Positions 15,958-23,603 of a DNA stretch of 64,000 nucleotides are shown in pieces (the stretch's first letter is position 1; every line of letters begins with the position of its first letter). Origin of the DNA: CAZMGV01 sp964565925 (lineage in GTDB: Bacteria; JAGRBM01; JAHCIT01); contig CAZMGV010000019.1 in the NCBI GenBank assembly GCA_964565925.1, positions 1 to 64,000 on the forward strand, given 5' to 3'. Made by a program: the position numbers and the translations under genes. Under the pieces are notes generated by a model that saw only the letters and a program-made list of their open reading frames with translations, ran no database searches and was not told the DNA's origin.

Positions 15958-16614
15958 ATGTCGAGCCGTACGCTCCCCACCGGCCTGCTGAATAGCGATT
16001 CCCGCTTTCACCCCGAGATGCTGCTCTGGGCGGTCGCTGTCGGCGTCGTGTTCGCCACCGGCTACCTCGGTATCCCGAAACTGCTGGGCGACGGCACCGG
16101 GCTGGACCTCTCCATCGGACTTGAGTCGTATATTCCCTACGCCGGATGGGCGGCCATTCCCTACACGCTCGGATATGCGATCATTTTGGGACCCGCGATT
16201 CCGTTTCACGAACCGCACTACGTCAAAAGGGGCGCCGCCTCGTACCTCGTGGCGATGGCCGTCTGTTTCGCTCTCTTTCTTCTACTGCCGGTACGCTGTA
16301 TCCCGCCGCCCGCCACCGGGCCTATCGATTCGTTCCTGCTCCCGAGACTTCCGTGGCTGAACGACCGGGGGTGGAACTCGTTTCCGTCGCTGCACGTCGC
16401 CATGGCGACGCTCTCCTGCCTGTCGCTCCTGAAAGTGAACCGTACGGTCACGGCCCTCTCCCTGCTCGTCTGGGTGTCGGTGTTCGCGAGCACGCTGCTG
16501 CTCAAGCGGCACTACCTGGCCGACGGTCTGGCCGGCACCGGGCTCGGCATCCTCATTTACTATATTGTCGTCGAACCGGAGTTCAGGCGCCGGGGAGTCG
16601 CGTGGGCCCTCTAG
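15958..16614 (+). CDS. PAP2-superfamily membrane phosphatase
   Basis: A multi-helix membrane enzyme that removes phosphate from a lipid or transfers a phospho-head group. PAP2 motif 2 is PSLHVAM (about 143-149) and motif 3 is KRHYLADGLAGTGLG (about 182-196) with the catalytic His and Asp; motif 1 is weak. At least five hydrophobic segments are visible. ATG at 15958 (MSSRTLP) is preferred because the upstream frame enters the repeat at 15834. It overlaps the following gene by 13 bases and is the first of three coupled genes ending in a PlsC-type acyltransferase. A glycerophospholipid or inositol-lipid role is an inference. Confidence 0.75.
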   Translation: MSSRTLPTGLLNSDSRFHPEMLLWAVAVGVVFATGYLGIPKLLGDGTGLDLSIGLESYIPYAGWAAIPYTLGYAIILGPAIPFHEPHYVKRGAASYLVAMAVCFALFLLLPVRCIPPPATGPIDSFLLPRLPWLNDRGWNSFPSLHVAMATLSCLSLLKVNRTVTALSLLVWVSVFASTLLLKRHYLADGLAGTGLGILIYYIVVEPEFRRRGVAWAL

Positions 16615-17828
16615 CCGCAGCCCTTGTTCTGCTGTCTGCGACCCTTGGCGCCGTGCCGGGAGCCGCAACCGCCGCCCTCAATGGAGAAGTCCCCGCCATG
16701 AATGCCGCCAGTCTCACCCGCACCCGGATCTTCGACCACGTCAGCGCGGAAATCTCCGCCCCCGGCCCGTGGAAGATCCGCACCCGGAGTGCAGAAGGCT
16801 GGACCGATCTGGAAACGGATACCTTCGCGGTTCCGGACCGAAGACTCCCACTCTACGAACTGCATTTTCGCGCGAGCGGGCTGGGGCCCGCCGGGACCGC
16901 TGCCTCCGGCGACATTCCGGCCGGCGCCCGGTGGCGGGTGACGGCGGAAACCGGCACAGAACGCCGCGAAGGGTTCCTTGTGAGCGGCGGCCCCGTCAGC
17001 AGCCCGTTCCGGTTCGAACCCGGATCCCTCCGGGGACCGCATTTCGAACTCAGCTTTCCGGGAGGATCGGGCTTTTACGAAAACCTGCGGCTGCCCGGCT
17101 CAAGCCTGAATCTGGTAGATGCCCTGAAGCTGCGTTTCGACGCACGGCTCTTTGGATTCGTGGGGGTCCATCGCGACGAGACCGACTTCCGCTGGGAAGT
17201 GAAGTCGCTCGAAACCGGTACACGATCGGCCGTCCGCCGTTCCGAGGCGTCGGTGCGGGCGCTGGTCCGGTACGTCGATCCGCAGCCGCAGAACCTGTTC
17301 GTGTGTGAAAACCTGATCTTCCAGAAGGTCGAACTCGCCATTCCGGAACTGGTCATGCACCTGGGCGCGGATGTCTCGCTCCGGAACGGCTTCGAGGTGC
17401 CCGGTGACACGGAAATCCTTCTGCCGCATTCGACGGCACTGGAGCCGCTCAACCGCCTGAAGTCGGCCGGCCCCCGCGATGTTCCTTACGACTGGATCCT
17501 GATAGCCGGTCCGGCCGGCGCCGTCGTACACTGGCTCGAGCTGCCTGGACGCGCGGCGAACCTGCACCCGCTGCTCTACATCGACACCCCCGGCAGAAAG
17601 GGCGGCAACGAAAAAAACGTCGCCGGTTACCGGGTGGAGCAGATCGATTTGAAATGGAAGGCCGCCGCCGGAGCAGACGGCTCCGTGATCCTGCTTCAGA
17701 ATGTCGCCGTGCTGGGCGGTCCTGAGTGGTATGATGCGCTCCGGAAACCCGAATTCGCCGCAGCCGTGGCGAAGGCACTCGATGCACCCCCTTCTCACTG
17801 GGTCGTCAAACTGGGGCCACTGCCATGA
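16602..17828 (+). CDS. Secreted protein of unknown function in a lipid operon
   Basis: 408 residues from a GTG start (GGGGAG just upstream) that overlaps the PAP2 gene by 13 bases. A signal peptide is clear: GPLAAALVLLSATLGAVPGAATA. The mature protein is rich in beta-strand-type sequence and has no motif I recognise. Landmarks are FRFEPGSLRGPHFELSFPGG near 148, RYVDPQPQNLFVCENLIFQ near 230 and HWLELPGRAANLHPLLYIDTP near 310. The open frame runs much further upstream (to 16146) but that part is out of frame inside the PAP2 gene. Sitting between PAP2 and PlsC genes, with ATGA overlap to the latter, it is likely a periplasmic partner in lipid handling. Confidence 0.6.
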   Translation: MGPLAAALVLLSATLGAVPGAATAALNGEVPAMNAASLTRTRIFDHVSAEISAPGPWKIRTRSAEGWTDLETDTFAVPDRRLPLYELHFRASGLGPAGTAASGDIPAGARWRVTAETGTERREGFLVSGGPVSSPFRFEPGSLRGPHFELSFPGGSGFYENLRLPGSSLNLVDALKLRFDARLFGFVGVHRDETDFRWEVKSLETGTRSAVRRSEASVRALVRYVDPQPQNLFVCENLIFQKVELAIPELVMHLGADVSLRNGFEVPGDTEILLPHSTALEPLNRLKSAGPRDVPYDWILIAGPAGAVVHWLELPGRAANLHPLLYIDTPGRKGGNEKNVAGYRVEQIDLKWKAAAGADGSVILLQNVAVLGGPEWYDALRKPEFAAAVAKALDAPPSHWVVKLGPLP

Positions 17829-18556
17829 GTTCACGAACCGAAACCGTCCGCGCCGTCCAGAGACTGTCCGTAATCGCCGGCGTGACCGCCGGAGTCGGCG
17901 CGGTCGCCAGCGTTTTCTTCGCTTCGGGAAAAACCCCCGAATGGGGCTATGAACACCTGAGCCGCTACTGGACCGGAGGCGTGCTCACGGGTTGCGGGAT
18001 CAGGACCGAAGCCCGTGGGCTTGAACACGTCCACCCGTCGGTGCCCTCCGTTTACGTTTCGAACCACGGAAGCGAGTGGGACTGGTACCTGTTCACTCAC
18101 TATGTGCGCCTGGACTGGCGGGCGGTGATCCGCGCGGACCTGAAAAACTTCCCGCTCGGCGGCTACCTGGCCGAGAAAACCGGCCAGCTGTTCCTGGCGC
18201 CCAAGGCCAACACCGACGACCTGATCGCGCAGTGTCGCCCGCTGCTGGAACGCGGGACCTCCATCCTCATGTATCCGGAAGGGAAACGCCCCGTGGGCAA
18301 ACTGCTGGGAGATTTCCGGGGCGGCGCGTTCGAGCTGGCCGCCGCCTGCGGCGTGCCGGTCGTCCCGGTGGCGGTGGTCGAGGAACGGCCCGCGCTCGAG
18401 ACAGGATCACTGGGCCGCCGCCTGGGCCATGATCCCGGCAAGGTGACGCTGACTGTACTCCCGCCGCTAAAGCCCCAGGGCAACGATCATGCCGCCGCCA
18501 CGCGGCTCATGGATGAGGCGCACCGGATGATCGCGGCAGAACTGAAGGCAGGTTAA
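17825..18556 (+). CDS. 1-acylglycerol-3-phosphate O-acyltransferase family (PlsC)
   Basis: Acyltransferase of the PlsC superfamily. Catalytic HX4D is SNHGSEWDW near residue 78. The third motif is YPEGKRPVGKLLGDFRGGAF with Glu-Gly followed by Lys-Arg in place of the usual EGTRS. The C-terminal PVVPVAVVEE motif IV is also present. A hydrophobic N-terminal segment could anchor it in the inner membrane. The ATG overlaps the stop of the secreted-protein gene (ATGA), so the three genes form one operon. It may make phosphatidic acid or acylate a special acceptor. Confidence 0.85.
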   Translation: MSSRTETVRAVQRLSVIAGVTAGVGAVASVFFASGKTPEWGYEHLSRYWTGGVLTGCGIRTEARGLEHVHPSVPSVYVSNHGSEWDWYLFTHYVRLDWRAVIRADLKNFPLGGYLAEKTGQLFLAPKANTDDLIAQCRPLLERGTSILMYPEGKRPVGKLLGDFRGGAFELAAACGVPVVPVAVVEERPALETGSLGRRLGHDPGKVTLTVLPPLKPQGNDHAAATRLMDEAHRMIAAELKAG

Positions 18557-18585
18557 GAGCGGGCTGAAGGTCCGTCCCTGAGCGT

Positions 18586-19206
18586 TCAGGCCCTGAGGCC
18601 CCGGATAAACAGGTCGGCGATCTGGTCGCCGCAGGTCTTGAGATCGAACCGCTTTTTCTTCTGCTTGAGCCACAACACGGTGACCTCACCCAGCGAGCCG
18701 TAGAGCGCCGTCTTGATCACTTCCGGATTGATCTCCTTACGGAACTGGCCGGACTTCTGGCCCTCGACGATCAGCATCGACACGATGTCGAGGTAATTGA
18801 AGAACTTCTTCGGCACGTAGTCCTTCATGAACTTACTGGACTGCCGGAGCTCGATCATGATGACTTCGACCAGCCGGGGCTGCTTCTCCACCATATCGAA
18901 ATGGTGGCGGATGAAGGCGCGGATCTTGTCTTCGGGATTGCCGCCGGCCGAGACCGCTTTGCGGATGCTCTCCAGGTGGCGCTGCAGGACGTACTCGAAG
19001 ATCTGGAACAGGATGTCGTCCTTGTTCTTGAAATAAAGATAGATCGTCCCGTCGGCGACTTCCGCCTGCTTGGCGATCTCCGCGATCTTGGCGCTGAAAA
19101 ACCCCTTTTCGGCGAAGGTCCGGGTGGCGGCTTCGAGAATCCGTTCCCGTTTGTCGAGCGACCGGCTGCCCGGCGTGCGGCTGTTCATGTTGCGTTCCGG
19201 TTCCAT
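18586..19206 (-). CDS. TetR family regulator resembling FadR of Bacillus
   Basis: The DNA-binding part reads KRERILEAATRTFAEKGF, then IAEIAKQAEVADGTIYLYFKNKDDIL. This is strikingly like Bacillus subtilis FadR (YsiA), whose equivalent stretch is IAKQAGVADGTIYLYFKNKEDIL. An IELRQSSKF segment in the effector domain also has a FadR counterpart (QLELRQS). FadR senses long-chain acyl-CoA and represses beta-oxidation genes. GGAGG seven bases before ATG 19206 supports that start. Upstream lies the dyad at 19275, which matches the known FadR operator type. The identification as a fatty-acid sensor is an inference from these two matches. Confidence 0.85.
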   Translation of the reverse strand: MEPERNMNSRTPGSRSLDKRERILEAATRTFAEKGFFSAKIAEIAKQAEVADGTIYLYFKNKDDILFQIFEYVLQRHLESIRKAVSAGGNPEDKIRAFIRHHFDMVEKQPRLVEVIMIELRQSSKFMKDYVPKKFFNYLDIVSMLIVEGQKSGQFRKEINPEVIKTALYGSLGEVTVLWLKQKKKRFDLKTCGDQIADLFIRGLRA

Positions 19207-19274
19207 CTGAAAGCCTCCATTGAAGGTCGGCGATCCGCGTGTATAGTATCGGTCGTCCGGGGATTACCCCCGAC

Positions 19275-19292
19275 TGAATGAACATTCATTCA
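19275..19292. promoter_or_regulatory. TGAATGA-N4-TCATTCA dyad, FadR-type operator
   Basis: Exact 7-bp inverted arms (19275-19281 and 19286-19292) around ACAT. The sequence fits the published Bacillus FadR consensus, TGAATGA with a short centre then TCATTCA. It lies 69 bases upstream of the FadR-like gene and 65 bases upstream of thiS, so it could control either side. Confidence 0.7.
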
Positions 19293-19356
19293 TTACCTGC
19301 GGACGGGACTGCGCGTCAAGCGGCGGTTCCGGGGCCCGGAAACCGTGCCAGCCACC

Positions 19357-19581
19357 ATGACAGAACCGGCCGCACAGACCCTTAAAGTGGCCGTCAACGG
19401 CGAAACGGTCGAACTCGACCGGCCGGTGACGCTGCTGGAACTGCTGGACCGGTTCGGCCTCAAGCCGGCCCGGGTGGCGGTCGAGCTGGACCGGCGGATC
19501 GTCCCGCGAGCGGCCTACGGGGAGACCCGGGTGGGCGACGGCCAGCAGGTGGAGATCGTACAGTTTGTAGGAGGCGGCTGA
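19357..19581 (+). CDS. thiS: Sulfur carrier protein ThiS
   Basis: A ubiquitin-fold carrier ending in the diagnostic Gly-Gly (VQFVGGG) that is adenylated and thiocarboxylated to donate sulfur for the thiazole ring of thiamine. Other family marks are LKVAVNGETVEL, the VTLLELLDRFGL helix and VAVELDRRIVPR. ATG at 19357 is chosen; GTG at 19345 is possible. No thiG, thiF or thiH is adjacent. It lies 46 bases before aroC. Confidence 0.85.
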   Translation: MTEPAAQTLKVAVNGETVELDRPVTLLELLDRFGLKPARVAVELDRRIVPRAAYGETRVGDGQQVEIVQFVGGG

Positions 19582-19627
19582 TCGGTTTTAAGGACCGCCA
19601 GACGCCCGGAAACGGCAGTAGAGACCC

Positions 19628-20719
19628 TTGGCATCCAACTCATTCGGAACCCTGTTCAGATACACCACCTGGGGCGAGAGCCACGGCCCTGCCGTGGGCG
19701 TCGTGATCGACGGCGTGCCGTCGCTGGTGGAGCTGTCCGAAGCCGACATCCAGGTTGAACTGGACCGCCGCCGGCCGGGCCAGTCGAAGCTAGTGACCCA
19801 ACGGCAGGAGGCCGACCGGTGCGAAATCGTTTCGGGCGTGTTCCGGGGCAAGACCACCGGCGCGCCGGTGTCGGTGATCGTGAAAAATACCGACGCCCAG
19901 TCGGTGAAATACGACGAGATCGAGCACCTCTACCGGCCGGGCCACGCCGACTGGGTCTATGACTATAAGTACGGCCACCGGGATCACCGGGGGGGCGGCC
20001 GGTCGAGCGCCCGCGAAACCATTGGACGTGTGGCGGCGGGTGCCCTCGCGAAAAAAATCCTGGCGCCGCACGGGATTTCCTTCCACGCAGGCGTCGTCTC
20101 CGTCGGAAGCATCGATGCGAAAGAACGGCGCTGGGAGACGGTCGAGAACAATCCAGTCCGGTGTCCGGATCCGGTTGCCGCCGACAAAATGGCCGACGCC
20201 ATCGATGCCGCCCGCAAGCGCACCGATTCACTGGGCGGTGTCGTAGAGCTGGTGATCAAGGGACTGCCGCCCGGCCTCGGCGAGCCGATCTACGACAAGC
20301 TCGACGCGCTGCTCGCCTACGGGATGATGACACTGAATGCTGTAAAGGGTGTGGAAATCGGCTCGGGTTTCGCTGGCACGCGGATGACCGGCAAGGAACA
20401 CAACGACGAGATGGAGATGCGGGACGGCAAACCGTCATTCCGGTCGAACCACTCGGGCGGGATACTCGCGGGTATCTCGACAGGCCAGGACGTGATTGTC
20501 AAAGTGGCAATCAAGCCGACTGCGTCAATCGCCCAGAGCCAGGATACAATCAACCGCAAGGACGCCAACGACAAAATTCTGGTCGAAGGCCGCCATGATC
20601 CGTGCCTGTGCCCCCGGGCGGTACCGATCGTCGAATCGATCGCCGCCGCCGTGATCTGCGACCTGTGGCTACGGATAAAAGGATATCCTGTGGCCGGGGG
20701 CTACCGTTGCCAGCCGTGA
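19628..20719 (+). CDS. aroC: Chorismate synthase
   Basis: Catalyses the last step of the shikimate pathway, EPSP to chorismate, using reduced FMN. The N-terminus NSFGTLFRYTTWGESHGPA is the family signature, and RPGHADWVYDYKYGHRDHRGGGRSSARET is the second signature with the FMN/EPSP-binding basic residues. The third, near the C-terminus, is CLCPRAVPIVESIAA. The start is TTG at 19628; no ATG fits the conserved N-terminus. At 363 residues it has typical length. Confidence 0.95.
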   Translation: MASNSFGTLFRYTTWGESHGPAVGVVIDGVPSLVELSEADIQVELDRRRPGQSKLVTQRQEADRCEIVSGVFRGKTTGAPVSVIVKNTDAQSVKYDEIEHLYRPGHADWVYDYKYGHRDHRGGGRSSARETIGRVAAGALAKKILAPHGISFHAGVVSVGSIDAKERRWETVENNPVRCPDPVAADKMADAIDAARKRTDSLGGVVELVIKGLPPGLGEPIYDKLDALLAYGMMTLNAVKGVEIGSGFAGTRMTGKEHNDEMEMRDGKPSFRSNHSGGILAGISTGQDVIVKVAIKPTASIAQSQDTINRKDANDKILVEGRHDPCLCPRAVPIVESIAAAVICDLWLRIKGYPVAGGYRCQP

Positions 20720-20777
20720 CCCGTCTATTATAGTTGGTTCCAACGCAGCCAGAAGTTCTGGAGAGGGAAGAGTCCAA

Positions 20778-21299
20778 GTGGGTATTCCGCCGCCCAAGCC
20801 GATCCGGGGCATGATCCCCGGTTATAATCACAACGTCCGTTTCGAGGGCGAGATCTGGCATATCCAGACGGAAGACTCGGGCCGCGACAACCCACATATC
20901 ATTACCCTCCTTTATAAGGGCGGAAACATCTTTGCCCGCAAGAAAGTGAGCTACGCAGACATTCTCGAAAACCCGAATGTCGAGGATGTTGTCCGAAGCC
21001 TGATGCAGGAGCAGCACAAGGCGATGCTGCGGGATCTCAAGACCGGAGTCTTCTCGGAAAAGAAGGCAGAAGGCGCAGCAGCCGCGGTGGCCGCAGCTCC
21101 CAAGCCAGCCCCTGCCCCCATTGCACCAGCCCCCGCCGCCGGCCCGATGGCCGAACACGTTCCAGCTGCCGCAGTTCCGGAGTTCGATCTGGACAACAGC
21201 GAAGTGGATTCGCCTTTCGGTGCGGACCTTATTTCCAACAAGAGCCTGGACGAAGTGATTCTCGGCTACCTCGCCATGGAGTTGAAGGAAGATAAGTGA
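20778..21299 (+). CDS. Conserved protein of unknown function (YNHNVRF/HIQTEDSG family)
   Basis: The 75-residue N-terminal domain (PGYNHNVRFEGEIWHIQTED, then SGRDNPHIITLLYKGGNIFARKKVSYADI) matches, from memory, a small family found repeatedly in deltaproteobacteria and myxobacteria with no assigned function. A helical segment, DVVRSLMQEQHKAMLRDL, follows, then an Ala/Pro linker (about 95-135) and a short acidic conserved tail, SLDEVILGYLAMEL. The GTG start at 20778 is supported by GAGAGGGAAGAG. No signal peptide. The disordered linker and tail look like a docking module. Confidence 0.65.
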   Translation: MGIPPPKPIRGMIPGYNHNVRFEGEIWHIQTEDSGRDNPHIITLLYKGGNIFARKKVSYADILENPNVEDVVRSLMQEQHKAMLRDLKTGVFSEKKAEGAAAAVAAAPKPAPAPIAPAPAAGPMAEHVPAAAVPEFDLDNSEVDSPFGADLISNKSLDEVILGYLAMELKEDK

Positions 21300-21433
21300 T
21301 CGCAATCACCCGAATTGCGTGAGACACTTAAATTTTTACTCCTTTTGCCGTTTCCAGCCGTTGCATCATATATTTAATATGTAATTCTTACGCACCTGAC
21401 CGGCACGTTTTAACAGATATGAGAATTGTTACT

Positions 21434-21485
21434 CGGTAGTATTCAACTTCGAAATTGACTACCGGTGGCACAACGTCTGTATGAT
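21434..21485 (+). promoter_or_regulatory. Promoter with flanking inverted repeat, upstream of the Xre gene
   Basis: TTGACT (21455-21460) and TATGAT (21480-21485) could be -35 and -10 boxes with a long 19-base spacer. CGGTAGT (21434-21440) and ACTACCG (21458-21464) are exact inverted arms 17 bases apart that bracket the -35. This would suit binding by the Xre-type regulator encoded at 21560 (inference). Confidence 0.4.
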
Positions 21486-21559
21486 TTGAAACACAGTCAT
21501 AGCGGCAGGATCAGGGCGACCTGGCAACAAGATCAGGCACGCGGGGAGCAATTCCATTC

Positions 21560-21907
21560 ATGGCCAAGCATCTTTCCATCGGACTACGTATCAGGGGTTT
21601 GCGCGAGACCAGAGGTCTTTCCCAGTCCGACGTGGCCAGCGGTTCAGGCCTTAAGAAAGAGTACATTTCCCGAATCGAGAATGAACATATTGTTCCGACT
21701 TTCAATACTCTGGAGTCACTCGCTTCCGGTCTGAAAGCGGATGTTATTGATATTGTTAAGTTCGGAAACAGTGCCGGCGGTTCCGCCCGGCTTACCGAAG
21801 ACGAAAAGAAATGGGCCAAGCTGTATCAGCAGGTCCAGAAGCGCCCCTCCGCCGAACGGAAGCGGCTGATCCGCGCTATCGAGAAGGTCATCTCGTCCAG
21901 AGGTTGA
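21560..21907 (+). CDS. Xre family helix-turn-helix regulator
   Basis: An HTH_3 domain fills residues 6-62: LRIRGLRETRGLSQSDVASGSGLKKEYISRIEN is the classic Cro/CI form, followed by PTFNTLESLASGL. The C-terminal 50 residues are helical and basic (YQQVQKRPSAERKRLIRAIEK). At 115 residues it is a small stand-alone regulator with no sensor domain. GGGGAG lies 12 bases before the ATG, somewhat far. It sits alone between A/T-rich intergenic stretches and is not phage-associated as far as I can see. Confidence 0.85.
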   Translation: MAKHLSIGLRIRGLRETRGLSQSDVASGSGLKKEYISRIENEHIVPTFNTLESLASGLKADVIDIVKFGNSAGGSARLTEDEKKWAKLYQQVQKRPSAERKRLIRAIEKVISSRG

Positions 21908-22264
21908 CGGTACCCAAGTCCCTGTCAGCCAAACCTTGTCTCCAGCCGAGTAGTTCAGCAGTGGGCTATCGGGTTCGTTTATCACCCTGCTGACATTCTA
22001 AAACCGGCTGTTTCTTTGTACTTATCCAGCCGAAGTGGCTGAAAATCGCCACTCGACTATAACTAGCTGATATTTCTATGTTATTTTTGATTAAGGACGA
22101 TACTTGCACCCTTGCTTGCGCGGTTCTGCGGGATTCAGATCTGGCAATCGTATCTCATTTTATCCAGTAATTACAGATAGTTAATTCATTATCGACGAAC
22201 GGCATGCAGCTTGCTCACTAGTGCCATCCTTTGACGGAATTATTGTATCTGGAGGTCCCAAGTT
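21908..22264. other. A/T-rich intergenic stretch before the phosphoesterase gene
   Basis: No open frame worth calling. The middle (about 22050-22200) is much more A/T-rich than the window, with runs such as TATTTCTATGTTATTTTTGA. This could hold promoters for the secreted phosphoesterase, but no clean -35/-10 pair was found. GGAGG at 22250-22254 is that gene's ribosome site. Confidence 0.4.
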
Positions 22265-23488
22265 ATGAAGTCCCAGCTCAAGAAGTTCATCGCGATCACG
22301 GCTCTGCTGGCCGCCCCGACATTCGCTATCGCCAGTGGCGACAGCCCGCCGCCGGTCAATTTCAGCGTGCCGCCGGTTATCATGAATGCCTCGACCTCGT
22401 CGGTTGATGTGGTGTGGGAAAGCACCGTCGCCGCATCCGGAAAGATCCGGATCGGCACCAGCTCAAGCCTCTCGGGCGCCACGCTGTTGACGGACTCCCG
22501 CTCGATCACCATCCACAAGGTGAAGGTCAGCGGCCTCGCGCAGAACCGTCAGTATTACTACCGGGTGGAACTGGCCAACCAGTCCAGCCCGATCAACTCG
22601 TTCACGACCGCGCCCACCAGCACCAGCGAACCGTTCCGTATGGTGATGCTGGCCGATACCCGCAAGGGTTATGGCCCGGAAGCGTGGCTGCTTGAGGCCG
22701 GCGAAGACGATGACCACCGCGCCGTCAGCCGCGCCGCGCTTGCCAAGGCCCCTGACATCTATCTGAATTCGGGCGACTTCGGCTTCGCCGGCCAGGATCA
22801 GGGCGACGTAACCAACTTCTTCAACCAGGAAAAGGAACTGCTTGGCAACTCGGTGTTCTATCCGACCTATGGAAACCACGATTACGCCTGGTTCTTCGGC
22901 CTCTCGGATGCGAGCCTGGGCACCGGCAACACGCTCTACGACAGTTATTTCACGGTCCCGGCGAACGGCGACTTCGACTACTACAGCTTCAACTACTCGA
23001 ACGTGCACTTCCTCTCCGTGACGACGAGCGGCTGCAACTCCGCCGAAGCCTGCCCGAGCACCTACGCCCCCGGCACCGCACAGTACAACTTCATCAAGTC
23101 CGACCTGCAGGCGGCCTCCAACAATCCGGCTGTCAAGTACATAGTCGTTTCCCACCACGCCCCGATCGCGGGCGACGGCGGTATCAACCACGATATGGAC
23201 GCGCTGGAAGCCCTTTACCGGCAGTACAAGGTCAAGCTGGTGCTGACCGCCCACGTCCACAACTACGAGCGCGCCGCCTACAACGGCATCGACTACGTAG
23301 TCTCGGGCGGCGGCGGCTCCCCGCTGTCGGGCACAAGCTCGAGCAGCTACACGCAGTCGATTGCCGAAGAACTCAACTTCGTGGTTGGCGACTTCACCGC
23401 CACGGGCGCGAGCTTCAAGACCTACGGCGTCGTGGGCGACGACAACACGTCGACCTGGCTGCTGGACAGCTGGTCGCGCACCTACTGA
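22265..23488 (+). CDS. Secreted purple-acid-phosphatase-like metallophosphoesterase
   Basis: A signal peptide (MKSQLKKFIAITALLAAPTFAIA) is followed by an FN3-like domain of the purple acid phosphatase type (about 30-120, with VDVVWES and YYYRVEL). The calcineurin-like metal-binding core then reads MLADTRKG, LNSGDFGF, TYGNHDY, VVSHHAP and LTAHVHNYERAAY. GNHD and the GHxH-type motif (here AHVHNYER) are the two-metal ligands. GGAGG is nine bases before the ATG, and a strong terminator follows at 23535. Likely hydrolyses phosphomonoesters or diesters outside the cytoplasm, perhaps under phosphate limitation. Confidence 0.85.
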   Translation: MKSQLKKFIAITALLAAPTFAIASGDSPPPVNFSVPPVIMNASTSSVDVVWESTVAASGKIRIGTSSSLSGATLLTDSRSITIHKVKVSGLAQNRQYYYRVELANQSSPINSFTTAPTSTSEPFRMVMLADTRKGYGPEAWLLEAGEDDDHRAVSRAALAKAPDIYLNSGDFGFAGQDQGDVTNFFNQEKELLGNSVFYPTYGNHDYAWFFGLSDASLGTGNTLYDSYFTVPANGDFDYYSFNYSNVHFLSVTTSGCNSAEACPSTYAPGTAQYNFIKSDLQAASNNPAVKYIVVSHHAPIAGDGGINHDMDALEALYRQYKVKLVLTAHVHNYERAAYNGIDYVVSGGGGSPLSGTSSSSYTQSIAEELNFVVGDFTATGASFKTYGVVGDDNTSTWLLDSWSRTY

Positions 23489-23534
23489 TCCATCCCGTTG
23501 ACGAAGCCGGCCCTCCAGCCGGTTCCGCAAAGGA

Positions 23535-23570
23535 AAACGGCCCGCTCTACAGAGCGGGCCGTTTCATTTT
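23535..23570 (+). terminator. Rho-independent terminator after the phosphoesterase gene
   Basis: A perfect 14-bp stem, AAACGGCCCGCTCT / AGAGCGGGCCGTTT, with a two-base AC centre, is followed by CATTTT. It lies between convergent genes. Its stem base and tail are shared with the terminators at 42056 and 43117. Confidence 0.9.
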
Positions 23571-23603
23571 CACCCCTGGTTCCCGCCGTGCATGCGCGGC
23601 GGG

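Noticed and set aside
16146..16601. Upstream part of the frame that ends at 17828
   Set aside because: It overlaps the PAP2 gene in another frame, while a GTG with a ribosome site and signal peptide begins at 16602.
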